A stretch of 64,000 nucleotides of DNA from Sinorhizobium fredii USDA 257 (GTDB lineage: Bacteria > Pseudomonadota > Alphaproteobacteria > Rhizobiales > Rhizobiaceae): assembly GCF_000265205.3 (NCBI RefSeq), contig NC_018000.1:1984001-2048000 (forward strand), in the 5' to 3' direction. Shown here in pieces: positions 1 to 8,657 of this stretch (its first letter is position 1; the number at the start of each line of letters is the position of its first letter). The translations under genes and the position numbers were made by a program. The notes under the pieces were generated by a model. The model was given only the letters and a program-made list of their open reading frames with translations, was not told the origin of the DNA and did not search any database.

Positions 1-79
1 TGAGCGGTTTCAGGTCCTGCGCCGTCGCGATGCCAGCACAAAGGGTGGCGGCGAGAGCCGCAGCTAGAATTCTTTTCAT
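1..79 (-). CDS. Periplasmic substrate-binding protein, N-terminus only
   Basis: Only the first 26 codons lie in the window; the gene continues beyond position 1. They encode a classic Sec signal peptide: MKR, a hydrophobic Ala/Leu stretch and an ATA-QD cleavage site, followed by the first mature residues. A strong GGAGG lies just upstream of the ATG at 77-79. It starts 26 bases after the isomerase gene on the same strand, so it probably continues that operon and opens a second ABC transporter. An exported binding protein is inferred from the signal peptide and context; the family cannot be told. Confidence 0.6.
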   Translation of the reverse strand, partial: MKRILAAALAATLCAGIATAQDLKPL

Positions 80-105
80 GTCTTCCTCCCGGTGGGTTGA
101 TGTGG

Positions 106-1125
106 TCAGTAATCCGCGCCGAACATCAGTTCCTGCACAATGGCCTGCGTGGAAACGGAGTCCTGTCGGTCAATCGCGCTTGCCAGGCGATTGTCCTGCT
201 CGAGGCGGTCGACGACCTTCAACATCCTTTGGACAGTCCTGATGTTGACCTCGCATTCATGGACCGGATCGAGACCGGTCAGATCGGGAAAAGTGTCGAA
301 GTAGATCGCCCCCTCATAGCCGTCGCGGCGTATCTGGCGAAGCAGTTCGACCGTCTGGAGCGTATGCACCGCGCCGACCATAAGACCGTCGTCGCGCTTG
401 GCGTAGCCGTCGTTGAGATGGACCCCGAGAACCCGGCTGTGACGGGCGATAAGTGCCGCGGCGAAGGCAGGCTGCTCGTCGGCATAGAGGACATGGGCGA
501 AGTCGAGCGTGACTCCGAGGTTCCTCGCACCGACTTCCTTGATGGCCAGAAGCGTCGTCGCGGCATCCGGCATGAGACTGTAGGAGCGCGGCTCGTTCGG
601 CTTGTACTCGATGGAGATCAGGCAATCCGTATCGTGCTCACAGACTTCACGGATTCCGTCAATTTCGTGTTGCCACATCTTGGCATAGTCTGCCTGAAAC
701 GCGTAATCGAAGCCGTCCTGGCCGAGCCAGATCGTCATCAGGTTCGAACCCGCTTCACGCGCGGCATCGATCCCTTTCTTGGTGAGATCGATCGCGTCGC
801 GGCGGACGTCTTCAGCTGGATGGGTGAACGCACCCAACTTGAACGCAGGGTTCGTATAGTACCGCATGGCGAAGCCATTGATCGAAAGACCAAGATCGCC
901 CAGCTTCCGCGAGAGTTCCGCCGGGTCTTCGCTCACATGGTCGGGATAGTTTAGGTCGAGGTCAGTCAGACCCTCCACGCTTGCGGCCCGTTCTGCCATC
1001 TGCATGACGGAAGGCTTTCCGGACTGCCCCGGCCACGCAATGTGCGCGCCGGATGCGAACGAGTTGAGGCGTGTTGCGAAACGTGTCGGGTTCAAGGCAT
1101 TCGTCCAATTTGTGAAGTTATGCAC
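106..1125 (-). CDS. Sugar-phosphate isomerase/epimerase, TIM-barrel (xylose isomerase-like)
   Basis: A 339-residue protein of the AP-endonuclease-2/xylose-isomerase-like TIM-barrel superfamily, which holds sugar isomerases and epimerases using a divalent metal. Probable metal ligands lie in order in SIEYK (Glu), LDFAHV (Asp/His), GVHLNDG (His/Asp) and the late YFDTF (Asp). The family is known for ketose epimerases and rhamnose-type isomerases; the substrate here is unknown. The reading frame opens with GTG at 1125 with only a weak ribosome site, next to a decayed stretch (1126-2106), so the true start or promoter may have been altered. Context with a DHA-type kinase, FGGY kinase and aldolase suggests a late step of ketose or polyol catabolism. 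Confidence 0.75.
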   Translation of the reverse strand: MHNFTNWTNALNPTRFATRLNSFASGAHIAWPGQSGKPSVMQMAERAASVEGLTDLDLNYPDHVSEDPAELSRKLGDLGLSINGFAMRYYTNPAFKLGAFTHPAEDVRRDAIDLTKKGIDAAREAGSNLMTIWLGQDGFDYAFQADYAKMWQHEIDGIREVCEHDTDCLISIEYKPNEPRSYSLMPDAATTLLAIKEVGARNLGVTLDFAHVLYADEQPAFAAALIARHSRVLGVHLNDGYAKRDDGLMVGAVHTLQTVELLRQIRRDGYEGAIYFDTFPDLTGLDPVHECEVNIRTVQRMLKVVDRLEQDNRLASAIDRQDSVSTQAIVQELMFGADY

Positions 1126-1421
1126 TACTTCACATCTTTTCGAACATTTGTAAAGCGGAAATAGCGATACGATGCACAGAATTCGTTCCGCGTAGCGAGA
1201 GCTTTTGTCGTCGCGTTGATGCGCGCCAGCCGATGGCTTTGTTGTCGATCATGCCGCGCAGCCACCGTAGACGGGCCGCCTTGCGGTAGGCGTCGCGGTT
1301 CTGCTCCGAGAATAATCAGGTGACAAACTCCGGGCGCTCGTCCTCGGGGCCGAAAAGGCTTCGACCGAACAGGTATCTTCGGGCGATTGCTGCGACCGGT
1401 CACGGCAATCCACAAGACCGG

Positions 1422-2106
1422 TCAAGAGCGGCTGTTCATCCGCTCGAACAGGGCCTCACCCATCCGGCGCGTGTGGGCGAAGATACCAACGAGGATCTCG
1501 TCCTTATGCTGCGCCAACGCTTTAGGCGAACTCTTCCGGAGAGACAATCATGTGGCTCGCCTTCCTTCGCTGCGCGTACCGCCGCCCAGGCTCGTATCGA
1601 CAACCGGTGGGGCGATCTCCACCACCCTGATGCCTGTCGATTTCAAGTGGTGACGCAGGCTGAGCGTGAAGGAGTGGATCGCGACCTGGTGGCGCAATAG
1701 ACCGGCACTTCCGCCATCGGCGAGAAGGCGAGGCCTGAGTTTATGCTGATGATGAACGCCTGCCCCTGCTGCCTCAGGGTGGCCGGCAGCTCGGCGGTCA
1801 GATGGATCGGCGCCGTGAAGTTGATCGCCACTTGATCGAGAATGTCGATCACCGGATGACGACATCGAGGGTCGGATGGTCCGCCTTCAGCCACTCGACC
1901 ATCGGCCGGCGGCTCTCCCTATCGGCAAACGTCGCAAATGCGAGTGACGAGTCCAGGCACTTCCTCTTGTGCCTTCCGAAGAGCGCGGTTTCGCTTCTGC
2001 CGCATATGATGACTTGATTGCCTAGTTGAGCAAGGAGCCGTGCGAGCGAAAACCCAATGCCGGTCGCGCCGCCAATGACGAGAATTGTGTTTCCTGTGAG
2101 CTTCAT
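1422..2106 (-). pseudogene. Frameshifted short-chain dehydrogenase (DltE-like SDR)
   Basis: An SDR gene can be followed across several frames. It begins with an ATG at 2106 giving MKLTGNT and the NAD(P)-binding motif GGATGIG. It continues in a second frame with the INFTAPIHL and ISINSGLAF segments and PVYCAT (the usual YxxxK region). A third frame carries GIRVVEIAPPVVDT, and another carries a C-terminus ending ALFERMN. At least three frame changes plus a stop after SPEEFA separate these pieces, so no full protein can be made. Order and spacing match one ancestral gene of about 230 codons. It interrupts an otherwise tightly spaced catabolic operon, between the DHA-type kinase and the isomerase. 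Confidence 0.8.
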
Positions 2107-2562
2107 AGGACCGAACGAGGAGATGCTCGCGAAGAAAGCCGTTGTTCCAAAGCCCAGGCTGGGCGGAGTAACGGCTAAGGAATACACCAATCAGCAGACT
2201 CGTCATGGCCGAGGACAACCTGTTTAGGCTCCACATCTAGCGGCACCTGTGCAGCCGCTAGTCCCGCAGCATCGGGTTCCCTGCTTCGACACTGACGGTG
2301 GCGGTCTTCCGCGTTCGCCGACGCCCGATTACCTTTGCGCTGGACCGGCATGCTTTTTGCTGAACATCATAGCAAGTGGCTCTCGGCGAGCATCGATGTC
2401 GGCTACGTCCGGCGGTTTTCGCGCCGCGGGCCAACAAGCGCATATGGCGAAGAGCGGTCACGGCCACCATCGACTCCATTTTGGTCTGTAGCAGGGCAGA
2501 AGAGTTTGATAGGTTCGGCTCTGTTGCCGCAGCCAGGATTTAAGGCGGGGCAACGCGACCGG
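2107..2562. other. Gene-free stretch beside the SDR pseudogene
   Basis: Short open frames exist on both strands but none has a recognisable domain, good ribosome site or convincing length. The only structural feature seen is a perfect 8-base inverted repeat at 2237-2261. It is probably decayed sequence left with the SDR pseudogene. Confidence 0.5.
2237..2261. repeat. Perfect 8-base inverted repeat with 9-base loop
   Basis: CTAGCGGC at 2237-2244 and GCCGCTAG at 2254-2261 are exact reverse complements. No T-run follows on either strand, so it is not a clear intrinsic terminator. It lies downstream of the DHA-type kinase gene and could end or stabilise that message. Confidence 0.4.
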
Positions 2563-4257
2563 CTACCTGGGTGTTAGCGCCTTCAGCCAGGTCGCTACAG
2601 CGACTGCCCCGCCGTCCGGGTGTCCGACCGCGCGCTCGCCGAGATAGCTCGCACGACCGAGGCGAGGCCGCATCGTTTTCGTCGCGTTTGCTCCGGCGAT
2701 CGCCGCATCGATCGCCGCGCGCCACGCTTCTTCGGGCGACTTGCCGCTAGCCAAACCAGCCTTCAGTGCATCCGCTGCTGGCCTTAGGGCGTCCACCATG
2801 GTCCTATCTCCGGGCTGGGCGCCGCCAAGCTCTGAAATCGCGTCGACTGCGAGCGAAAACGCGTCGGACCAATCCTTGGCCGACGGCAAGGCAAGGTCGG
2901 CAAGGCGGCGGGATGCCCGAAGCAGGCCCGCGGCATAGAAAGGCCCGGAGCTCCCTGCAATCGACCGACGAAGCGCATTGCCGATCGACGCCAGCCCGGT
3001 TGATGGATCGACGAAATCGGCGGCCGAAAGCGCGAGGATGGCTTCGCCGCCTCTCTTCATGCTCGCCCCCAGATCGCCGTCACCTGCAATGCTGTCCAGC
3101 TTGGTGAGCTCGTCCTCGGCGGAGATCGCAGCATTCGCCGCACGCGCCGCCAATTCGCGCACTTGCAATCCTTCCGCCGTCGGCGACGTGGCGTGCGCAC
3201 TTTCAGTGACCACAGGCTTCAAAGGCTCGGCCATCGCTCGGTGTGCGTTCACTCTTCCCTTACCCGGCCAGGAGGATGCCTCCGTGGGCGCGTCAAGTAG
3301 ATCAAGCAGCATGTCATCGAGGTACATTACCGACAGGGAAAATCCCGGCATGTCCAGTGCAGACAGGAACGTGCCTGCCCAGGCCCGTTCAGCGGCAACG
3401 CCGTGCGCCTGAAGCCCCGATATCGCGGCTCGGGCGACGATGGACAACTCCATGGGCGGGGTCGATCCGAGGCCGTTCACGAGAAGCGCGACGCGATCCC
3501 CCCGGATGAAAGGACGATCAGCATCCATCGTCTCAAGTATCAGTGAACAAAGATGATCGGCCGAAACGATCGGCATTCGGCGGATGCCCTGTTCGCCGTG
3601 AATGCCGAGCCCCACTTCAATCTCATCTTCGCCAAGCTCGAAACCGGGTTTGCCGACGGCAGGAAGCGTGCAGGCGCCGAGAGAGACGCCCATGGAAGCG
3701 ATGTTGTCGGCAGCGTAACGCGCCAATCGGGCGACCTCCGCCAGTGGAAGGCCCTTTTCAGCGGCAGCCCCCGCCACTTTATGGACCAGAACAGTCCCAG
3801 CGATGCCGCGACGACGTTCTTTCGGGACGCTGTTCCTCAAAGCAACGTCGTCAGACACGACCACGATATCGACAGGAATCCCCTCGGCACGCGCGAGTTC
3901 GGCGGCCAACCCGAAATTCAGGCGGTCCCCAGTATAGTTCTTCACGATCAGCAGGGCCCCGGCCGGCCCGCTGGCTGCTCTAATGGCCGAAAGGACCGCG
4001 TCCGTGCTCGGAGACGTGAAAACATCGCCGGCGACCGCGGCGGTAAGCATGCCGCGACCGACGTAGCCCGCATGCGCCGGCTCGTGTCCGCTCCCCCCAC
4101 CCGATAGGATCGCAACCTTCCTCGCATTCGCCTCGGCGAGATCGGATTGAACGACGACGTTCTCGTCTGGCAGAATGGCTATATGCGAGTTGAGGGCGAC
4201 AGCTCCTTCGAGCATTTCCCGAACGACGCTGGTGGGATCGTTGATCAGCTTCTTCAT
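2563..4257 (-). CDS. Fused dihydroxyacetone-type kinase (DhaK-DhaL), ATP-dependent
   Basis: A protein of about 564 residues joining DhaK (first about 330) and DhaL (last about 200), the layout of single-chain ATP-dependent dihydroxyacetone/erythrulose kinases. Visible DhaK landmarks are GGGSGHEPAHAGYVG near residue 55 and GIHGE, whose His binds the ketose covalently in the family. DhaL shows the GDGDLG motif that binds Mg-ATP. Two starts are possible: an ATG at 4278 overlapping the preceding gene's stop (ATGA), or an ATG at 4257 giving MKKLIND with GGAGTGGAGAGAAGA in front. The second is preferred. It is co-transcribed with a sugar ABC transporter, aldolase and FGGY kinase. Dihydroxyacetone, erythrulose or another short ketose are all possible substrates. 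Confidence 0.88.
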   Translation of the reverse strand: MKKLINDPTSVVREMLEGAVALNSHIAILPDENVVVQSDLAEANARKVAILSGGGSGHEPAHAGYVGRGMLTAAVAGDVFTSPSTDAVLSAIRAASGPAGALLIVKNYTGDRLNFGLAAELARAEGIPVDIVVVSDDVALRNSVPKERRRGIAGTVLVHKVAGAAAEKGLPLAEVARLARYAADNIASMGVSLGACTLPAVGKPGFELGEDEIEVGLGIHGEQGIRRMPIVSADHLCSLILETMDADRPFIRGDRVALLVNGLGSTPPMELSIVARAAISGLQAHGVAAERAWAGTFLSALDMPGFSLSVMYLDDMLLDLLDAPTEASSWPGKGRVNAHRAMAEPLKPVVTESAHATSPTAEGLQVRELAARAANAAISAEDELTKLDSIAGDGDLGASMKRGGEAILALSAADFVDPSTGLASIGNALRRSIAGSSGPFYAAGLLRASRRLADLALPSAKDWSDAFSLAVDAISELGGAQPGDRTMVDALRPAADALKAGLASGKSPEEAWRAAIDAAIAGANATKTMRPRLGRASYLGERAVGHPDGGAVAVATWLKALTPR

Positions 4258-4274
4258 TCTTCTCTCCACTCCTC

Positions 4275-5372
4275 TCATTCCGCGTGGGCGAGCACCGACC
4301 GCTCGCTCTTGGGATCGAAGGCATGGACCGTGTTTGGCCGGTGGACCAGCGTGATGTCGCGTCCGACTTCGACATCCGGACCGCGTTCGAACTGCGCCGA
4401 GACGAGTGATGAGCCAACCGCGATCTGGATCATGACCTGGGAGCCAAGCGGCTCAGTCAGTTCGATCCGCCCCTGGATAGTTCCCTCGCGGCCGGCGACA
4501 CTTTCTGAGGCGGGCGAAAGATGCTCGGGCCGGATTCCCGCGAGGATCGGGCCGCTTCTCGAGCCAAGTGCGCCTTTGACCGCGCCGTCCGGTCGCAGGC
4601 CGAAGCCTGGTCCGGTCAGCAGGCCTGACCTATCGATCACGGCGTCGAGGAAGTTCATAGGAGGACTTCCGATGAACCCGGCGACAAAGCGGTTAATTGG
4701 TGTGTCATAGATGTTTTGCGGCGTGTCTATCTGCTGGGCGACGCCGCCGCGCATGACAACGATACGATGTCCCATGGTGAGGGCCTCGAGCTGGTCGTGA
4801 GTGACGTAAAAAGTAGTGATCTTGAGCCGCCGGCAGAGCTTCACGATCTCAGCACGCATCTCGATGCGCAGCTTCGCGTCGAGGTTCGAAAGTGGCTCGT
4901 CCATGAGGAAGACCCTCGGCTCCCGGACGATCGCCCGCCCGAGGGCGACACGCTGGCGCTGCCCCCCGGACAGCGCGGCGGGTTTGCGATCGAGAAGGGC
5001 GTCGATGTCGAGCGCCTTCGCCGTACGACGAACCTGTTCATCGATCTTGTCCTTCGACCATTTCCGCACCTTGAGGCAGAAGGCCATGTTCTCGTAGACG
5101 GTCAGATGCGGGTAGAGCGCGTAATTCTGGAAGACCATCGCCACATCGCGTTCAGATGGTGTCTGGTCGGTGACGTCTTCGCCGTCGATGCGGATCGCTC
5201 CCTGTGTGGACCCCTCCAGACCGGCGATCATTCGCATCGTCGTCGTTTTCCCGCATCCCGAGGGGCCAACCAGGACCACGAACTCGCCGTCCTCGGTCAC
5301 GAGGTTGAGGTCCTTGACGGCGGAAAAAGCGCCGAACGATTTGTTCAGGTCCTGAATTTCGATTACGGACAC
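4275..5372 (-). CDS. Sugar ABC transporter ATP-binding protein (MalK/UgpC type)
   Basis: About 365 residues. The N-terminal ATPase domain has Walker A GPSGCGKTT, signature LSGGQRQRVALGRAI and Walker B VFLMDEPLSNLDAK. A C-terminal TOBE/MOP-like domain (from about residue 235) is typical of the MalK/UgpC group that powers carbohydrate importers. The chosen start is a GTG at 5372, placed correctly behind GGGAG and matching the usual family N-terminus; upstream ATGs would add an unrelated tail. It should work with the two permeases at 8654-10419 and the binding protein at 10481-11845, although four enzyme genes separate them. Its stop overlaps a possible start of the kinase gene. Confidence 0.92.
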   Translation of the reverse strand: MSVIEIQDLNKSFGAFSAVKDLNLVTEDGEFVVLVGPSGCGKTTTMRMIAGLEGSTQGAIRIDGEDVTDQTPSERDVAMVFQNYALYPHLTVYENMAFCLKVRKWSKDKIDEQVRRTAKALDIDALLDRKPAALSGGQRQRVALGRAIVREPRVFLMDEPLSNLDAKLRIEMRAEIVKLCRRLKITTFYVTHDQLEALTMGHRIVVMRGGVAQQIDTPQNIYDTPINRFVAGFIGSPPMNFLDAVIDRSGLLTGPGFGLRPDGAVKGALGSRSGPILAGIRPEHLSPASESVAGREGTIQGRIELTEPLGSQVMIQIAVGSSLVSAQFERGPDVEVGRDITLVHRPNTVHAFDPKSERSVLAHAE

Positions 5373-5416
5373 GTGTCGTCTCCCATTGGATAATGCTTCG
5401 GACGCTCCCGACCGTC

Positions 5417-6772
5417 CTAAGCGCGGCTCGGGAAATCCTTCGGTTCGAAATGTGCGTGGTAGTGGTCGTCGTAGAAGGCCGTCCAATCTGGGTCCGGCTC
5501 GACCGTTTCAAGCCGTATGCTGCCGGCAATATCGACCCTTCTGCCCGTGCCTTCAGCCGCCAGCAGAGCCGCCCCGACGACGGCCGGCTCCTGCTCGCTC
5601 AGCACCCGTATCGGCATCCCGTATATGCTCGCTCTGAGCTCGAGCAGGCTTCGCGACCGGCTCCACCCGCCGGTCGCGTAGATCGGGCCATCCTTCACCC
5701 CGGCTGCTCTCATGTGGTCTAACATCTGTCTTGCGGTCAGGCTGGCTGATTCCAGAACCGACCGTAGGCTGCGGCGCGGTTCTGGAGTGGACAGCAACGG
5801 TTGGGGGGCGCCTGGTTTTCCAGGCATCCTCGGCAAGTCGAGAAACGCCCTTATGTCCACGCCGTCCGCTTGCAACGCCTGGACCGCCGCGGAAAATTCG
5901 AACACTCCGAGACACGCGACTCCGACTTGCGCATGGAGCGGCACCATGAACGCAATGAACGGGTCGAAATGGTCGAGCGGGAACGATAGCGTCTCCCCGT
6001 AGACAACATTCGCAGTGCCGATGGAATCGACCCGAGCGGCCGGGTCGACCCTCTGGATCACGGAGGCTGCGACCGGATGGTCGTGGCCACCGGCAACAAC
6101 CAGCGTCTCCTTTGAAGCTGCGCCGCTGTCGAGAAGAGGTCCGGACACTACCGGGCCGACGATCTCCCCCGCCCGCAACACGGGCGGCAATTCCGGAGCG
6201 CCACAGAAGTCGAGAAGTGCACGAAGCCATTCCCGCTTGCCGACGTCATAGCATCCAGTGCGAGAAGCCAGCGTTTCACTGATGAATGGGCGACCCGTCC
6301 AGACCGAGGAAGGGTAGTCGGTCAAGGCGAGCCAGCAGCGAGCCCGCGACATCATCTCGGGTTCGTTCTGCCGTAGCCAGAGCCACTTCGCGCCCGTCCT
6401 TGTGTGGTCCATGCTTACTCCAGCACGTGGCGTCGCCGCCGGGCTTGAACGAATGCCCTCCGCCTGCCGGATCGCGCGGCGGTCGAACCATGGAATGGCG
6501 AGGCCCAGCGGCAGCAGGCGGTCGTCCACGCAGAGGCCGTCTTCGCCGATTCCGGTCGCGGATATGGCTGCGAGAGGAATGTTCCTGCCAACCGCCGACC
6601 ACCCTTCGATGATCAGCTTCTCAATCGAATCGACCAGGACAGCGGGATCGGTCGCGCCGGCGGCCGATCCCCCTTGCGTCGGAATGGCGCGTGTCCACAC
6701 CGGGCGACCTGTCAAATCGGCTATCGAAGCCTTGAGGTTCGTCGTCCCTATGTCGATGCCGCAGACCAGCAT
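5417..6772 (-). CDS. FGGY-family carbohydrate kinase (xylulokinase-like)
   Basis: About 451 residues with the two-domain actin-like FGGY layout. The N-terminal phosphate-binding motif GIDIGTTNLKAS is at residues 4-15. A catalytic-Asp region reads GEDGLCVDDR with AIPWFDRR after it, and the ATP-site signature YATGGWSRSRS lies near the end. The ATG at 6772 is chosen because GGGAGG precedes it and the family motif follows at once. Family members phosphorylate pentuloses, gluconate, glycerol or related polyols; the substrate is unresolved. It is the second sugar kinase in this operon beside the DHA-type kinase. Two kinases plus an aldolase suggest phosphorylation of the intact sugar, cleavage, then rescue of a free C3/C4 ketose. 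Confidence 0.85.
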   Translation of the reverse strand: MLVCGIDIGTTNLKASIADLTGRPVWTRAIPTQGGSAAGATDPAVLVDSIEKLIIEGWSAVGRNIPLAAISATGIGEDGLCVDDRLLPLGLAIPWFDRRAIRQAEGIRSSPAATPRAGVSMDHTRTGAKWLWLRQNEPEMMSRARCWLALTDYPSSVWTGRPFISETLASRTGCYDVGKREWLRALLDFCGAPELPPVLRAGEIVGPVVSGPLLDSGAASKETLVVAGGHDHPVAASVIQRVDPAARVDSIGTANVVYGETLSFPLDHFDPFIAFMVPLHAQVGVACLGVFEFSAAVQALQADGVDIRAFLDLPRMPGKPGAPQPLLSTPEPRRSLRSVLESASLTARQMLDHMRAAGVKDGPIYATGGWSRSRSLLELRASIYGMPIRVLSEQEPAVVGAALLAAEGTGRRVDIAGSIRLETVEPDPDWTAFYDDHYHAHFEPKDFPSRA

Positions 6773-6795
6773 TTGCGCCTCCCAACGATCAAGCC

Positions 6796-7590
6796 TTACC
6801 AACGGCGCGTGTACTTCTCGCGGGTGATGCGGGCCATCTCAGCGATGACTTCCCTCGCGTCGGCCGGTGGACGCTGCCACACCTTGCGGCCGACAACGAC
6901 GCCCTGCGCACCCGCGGCGATCGCGTCTTCGACATCGCGCAGTGTCGAAGCCGCATCGCCACTGAGCGGTCCGCCCGCGACAACGACCGGGATATCAAGT
7001 TCCGCGCAGAGCTTGGCGGTCGCATCCGGGCCTGGGAAAGTGATCTTGATGATGTCCGCTCCGAGATCGTACCCGATTCGAGCTACCTCCAACTCCTTTT
7101 CAACGATTTCCGGAGAACGCGGCGTGTTGAGGAAGACCGGTTCGACCATCACCGGCATGTGCCACTTCGAGGCCTCGGAAACGACCTCGCCGATGCGCTT
7201 GCAGTATTGCACCTTTTCGACGTCGTTCACGTTCCAGGGGAGCAGGAGCTTGACGCAATCGACGCCCATGCGGACGGCGTCCTCCACGCTGGTGACGATC
7301 GCGCCGGTTCCGGTTTCGGACGCGCTCGTCGGCCAGAACGCATCGATCGCGAGGACTCGCGACATCGCCGGCGCACGGGCCAGGTCGACTTCCGAGGCTT
7401 TGACAATGCCCGTGCTGACCATGAAGCCTGTGATATCCTCGTTGAGGAAGCGACGCATGACCTCGACAGGGGCCTCGAGCGACGGCACCCGGCCCCAGAC
7501 CAGGCCATGGTCGATCGGGACGATCAGCGCCGCGCGGTCTTCGCGGAAGACTCGGTTCATGCGGTAGCTGGTGGAATAACGATTGGTCAC
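6796..7590 (-). CDS. Class I aldolase, DeoC/LacD/FbaB-LsrF superfamily
   Basis: A 264-residue TIM-barrel of the DeoC/LacD group, which includes archaeal-type fructose-bisphosphate aldolase and LsrF. The motif ADIIKITFPG carries the likely Schiff-base Lys. IPVDHG-like IPIDHGLVWG near the N-terminus and VVAGGPLSGD and GAQGVVVGR near the C-terminus form the phosphate-binding end of the barrel. Translation starts at GTG 7590 behind AAGGAG with a 7-base spacer. It lies between the zinc dehydrogenase and FGGY kinase genes (gaps 35 and 23 bases). The likely role is retro-aldol cleavage of a phosphorylated ketose made by this operon. A thiolase- or transaldolase-like role as in LsrF cannot be excluded. 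Confidence 0.85.
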   Translation of the reverse strand: MTNRYSTSYRMNRVFREDRAALIVPIDHGLVWGRVPSLEAPVEVMRRFLNEDITGFMVSTGIVKASEVDLARAPAMSRVLAIDAFWPTSASETGTGAIVTSVEDAVRMGVDCVKLLLPWNVNDVEKVQYCKRIGEVVSEASKWHMPVMVEPVFLNTPRSPEIVEKELEVARIGYDLGADIIKITFPGPDATAKLCAELDIPVVVAGGPLSGDAASTLRDVEDAIAAGAQGVVVGRKVWQRPPADAREVIAEMARITREKYTRRW

Positions 7591-7625
7591 GGGTTCGCTC
7601 CTTGTAGAGTGGTGGCAATCTGCCG

Positions 7626-8657
7626 TTAGGAAAACAGAAGTTGGGTTTTGACCGATTTTCCGGCCTGCATGCTTTGAACGGCTTCTTCGAAGCTCCAGAC
7701 AGGAAAGCTCTCGCCAATCAGCAGTGCAGCCCGGACCTTGATATCCGTCATCAGATCGACAGCCGCGCCGAACTTGTCGGCGCAGGAGTTCGAGCCGATG
7801 AACCGGAATTCCCGTTCGTAGAGTTTGAACGGGTTAAAGCGCGCTTCGGCGTGCTCGTCGTGCACTCCGACCTGGACCAGGGCGCCCGTCTTCTCGATGA
7901 GCTGCAACGCCTGCTTGAGCGCTGCAGGCACTCCGGCGGCTTCGAAGACGACGTCGAAAAGCTCGCCCTGAAGGGCATCCGGCTGTCGTGCATCCTCGAT
8001 GCCAACCTGGCGCGCGATCTCGAGCTTTCCGGCAGCCGGGTCCGCCAGCGTGACGCTGCCGGCGCCAGAGACTTGTGAGGCTATCGCGATCAGCAGACCC
8101 ATGGTGCCGCCTCCGAGGACCAGCACGCGGCGGTTGTCTATCCCCTGAGCGGATTCGACCGCGTGCAGGGCACAGGCCAGCGGTTCTATGAGCGCCGCCA
8201 CGCCGGGACCGATCGATTCAGGGACATTGAACGCGTTACGGCTCGGAACCACGACGTATTCGGCCGCCGCGCCCGGACGCCCGACGCCGATTGGCGTCAG
8301 GTGGATACAGAGGTTTGGCCGCCCGGCTTTGCACCACCGGCAGGCTCCGCAAACGACGTTTGGATCGACGGCGACAAAATCGCCCTCCTTGACGTTGCGG
8401 ACATCGCTCCCGACCGCGACGACATGGCCCGCAAATTCATGGCCGGGGGTGACCGGATAATTCGTGCCGACAAACCCGTGCTTCAGCATGTGAAGATCGG
8501 TGCCGCAGATCCCGCAGCAGACGGGTTTGACAAGAACTTCCCCCGCGCCGATCTTCGGTACTGTCGTCTCTATAACACTGATCTGGTGGTCCTTGGTTAT
8601 CCGAACGGCGTTCATCTTGCCCTCAGGCGGGCCGCCGAACAGCTGGTCAAAACTCAT
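7626..8657 (-). CDS. Zinc-dependent alcohol/polyol dehydrogenase (MDR family)
   Basis: A medium-chain dehydrogenase of about 343 residues. The catalytic zinc region CGICGTDLH and GHEFAGHV, the structural-zinc cysteines CGACRWCKAGRPNLC and the Rossmann motif LGGGTMG are intact. The start at 8657 overlaps the permease stop as ATGA and has GGAG upstream. An in-frame ATG at 8615 (MNAVRIT) is the alternative and would match many family N-termini. The family oxidises polyols such as sorbitol, threitol or threonine to the keto compound with NAD(P). In this operon it should carry out the first cytoplasmic step on an imported polyol. Confidence 0.88.
   Translation of the reverse strand: MSFDQLFGGPPEGKMNAVRITKDHQISVIETTVPKIGAGEVLVKPVCCGICGTDLHMLKHGFVGTNYPVTPGHEFAGHVVAVGSDVRNVKEGDFVAVDPNVVCGACRWCKAGRPNLCIHLTPIGVGRPGAAAEYVVVPSRNAFNVPESIGPGVAALIEPLACALHAVESAQGIDNRRVLVLGGGTMGLLIAIASQVSGAGSVTLADPAAGKLEIARQVGIEDARQPDALQGELFDVVFEAAGVPAALKQALQLIEKTGALVQVGVHDEHAEARFNPFKLYEREFRFIGSNSCADKFGAAVDLMTDIKVRAALLIGESFPVWSFEEAVQSMQAGKSVKTQLLFS

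Noticed and set aside
97..954. Long plus-strand frame opposite the isomerase gene
   Set aside because: It is the antisense of a well-supported enzyme. High GC makes long shadow frames common, and it has no domain or ribosome site.
1125..1421. Possible small gene between the isomerase and the SDR pseudogene
   Set aside because: The frame translates to an Arg-rich sequence without a domain or start signal, and it lies in decayed DNA. It was left out as a gene.
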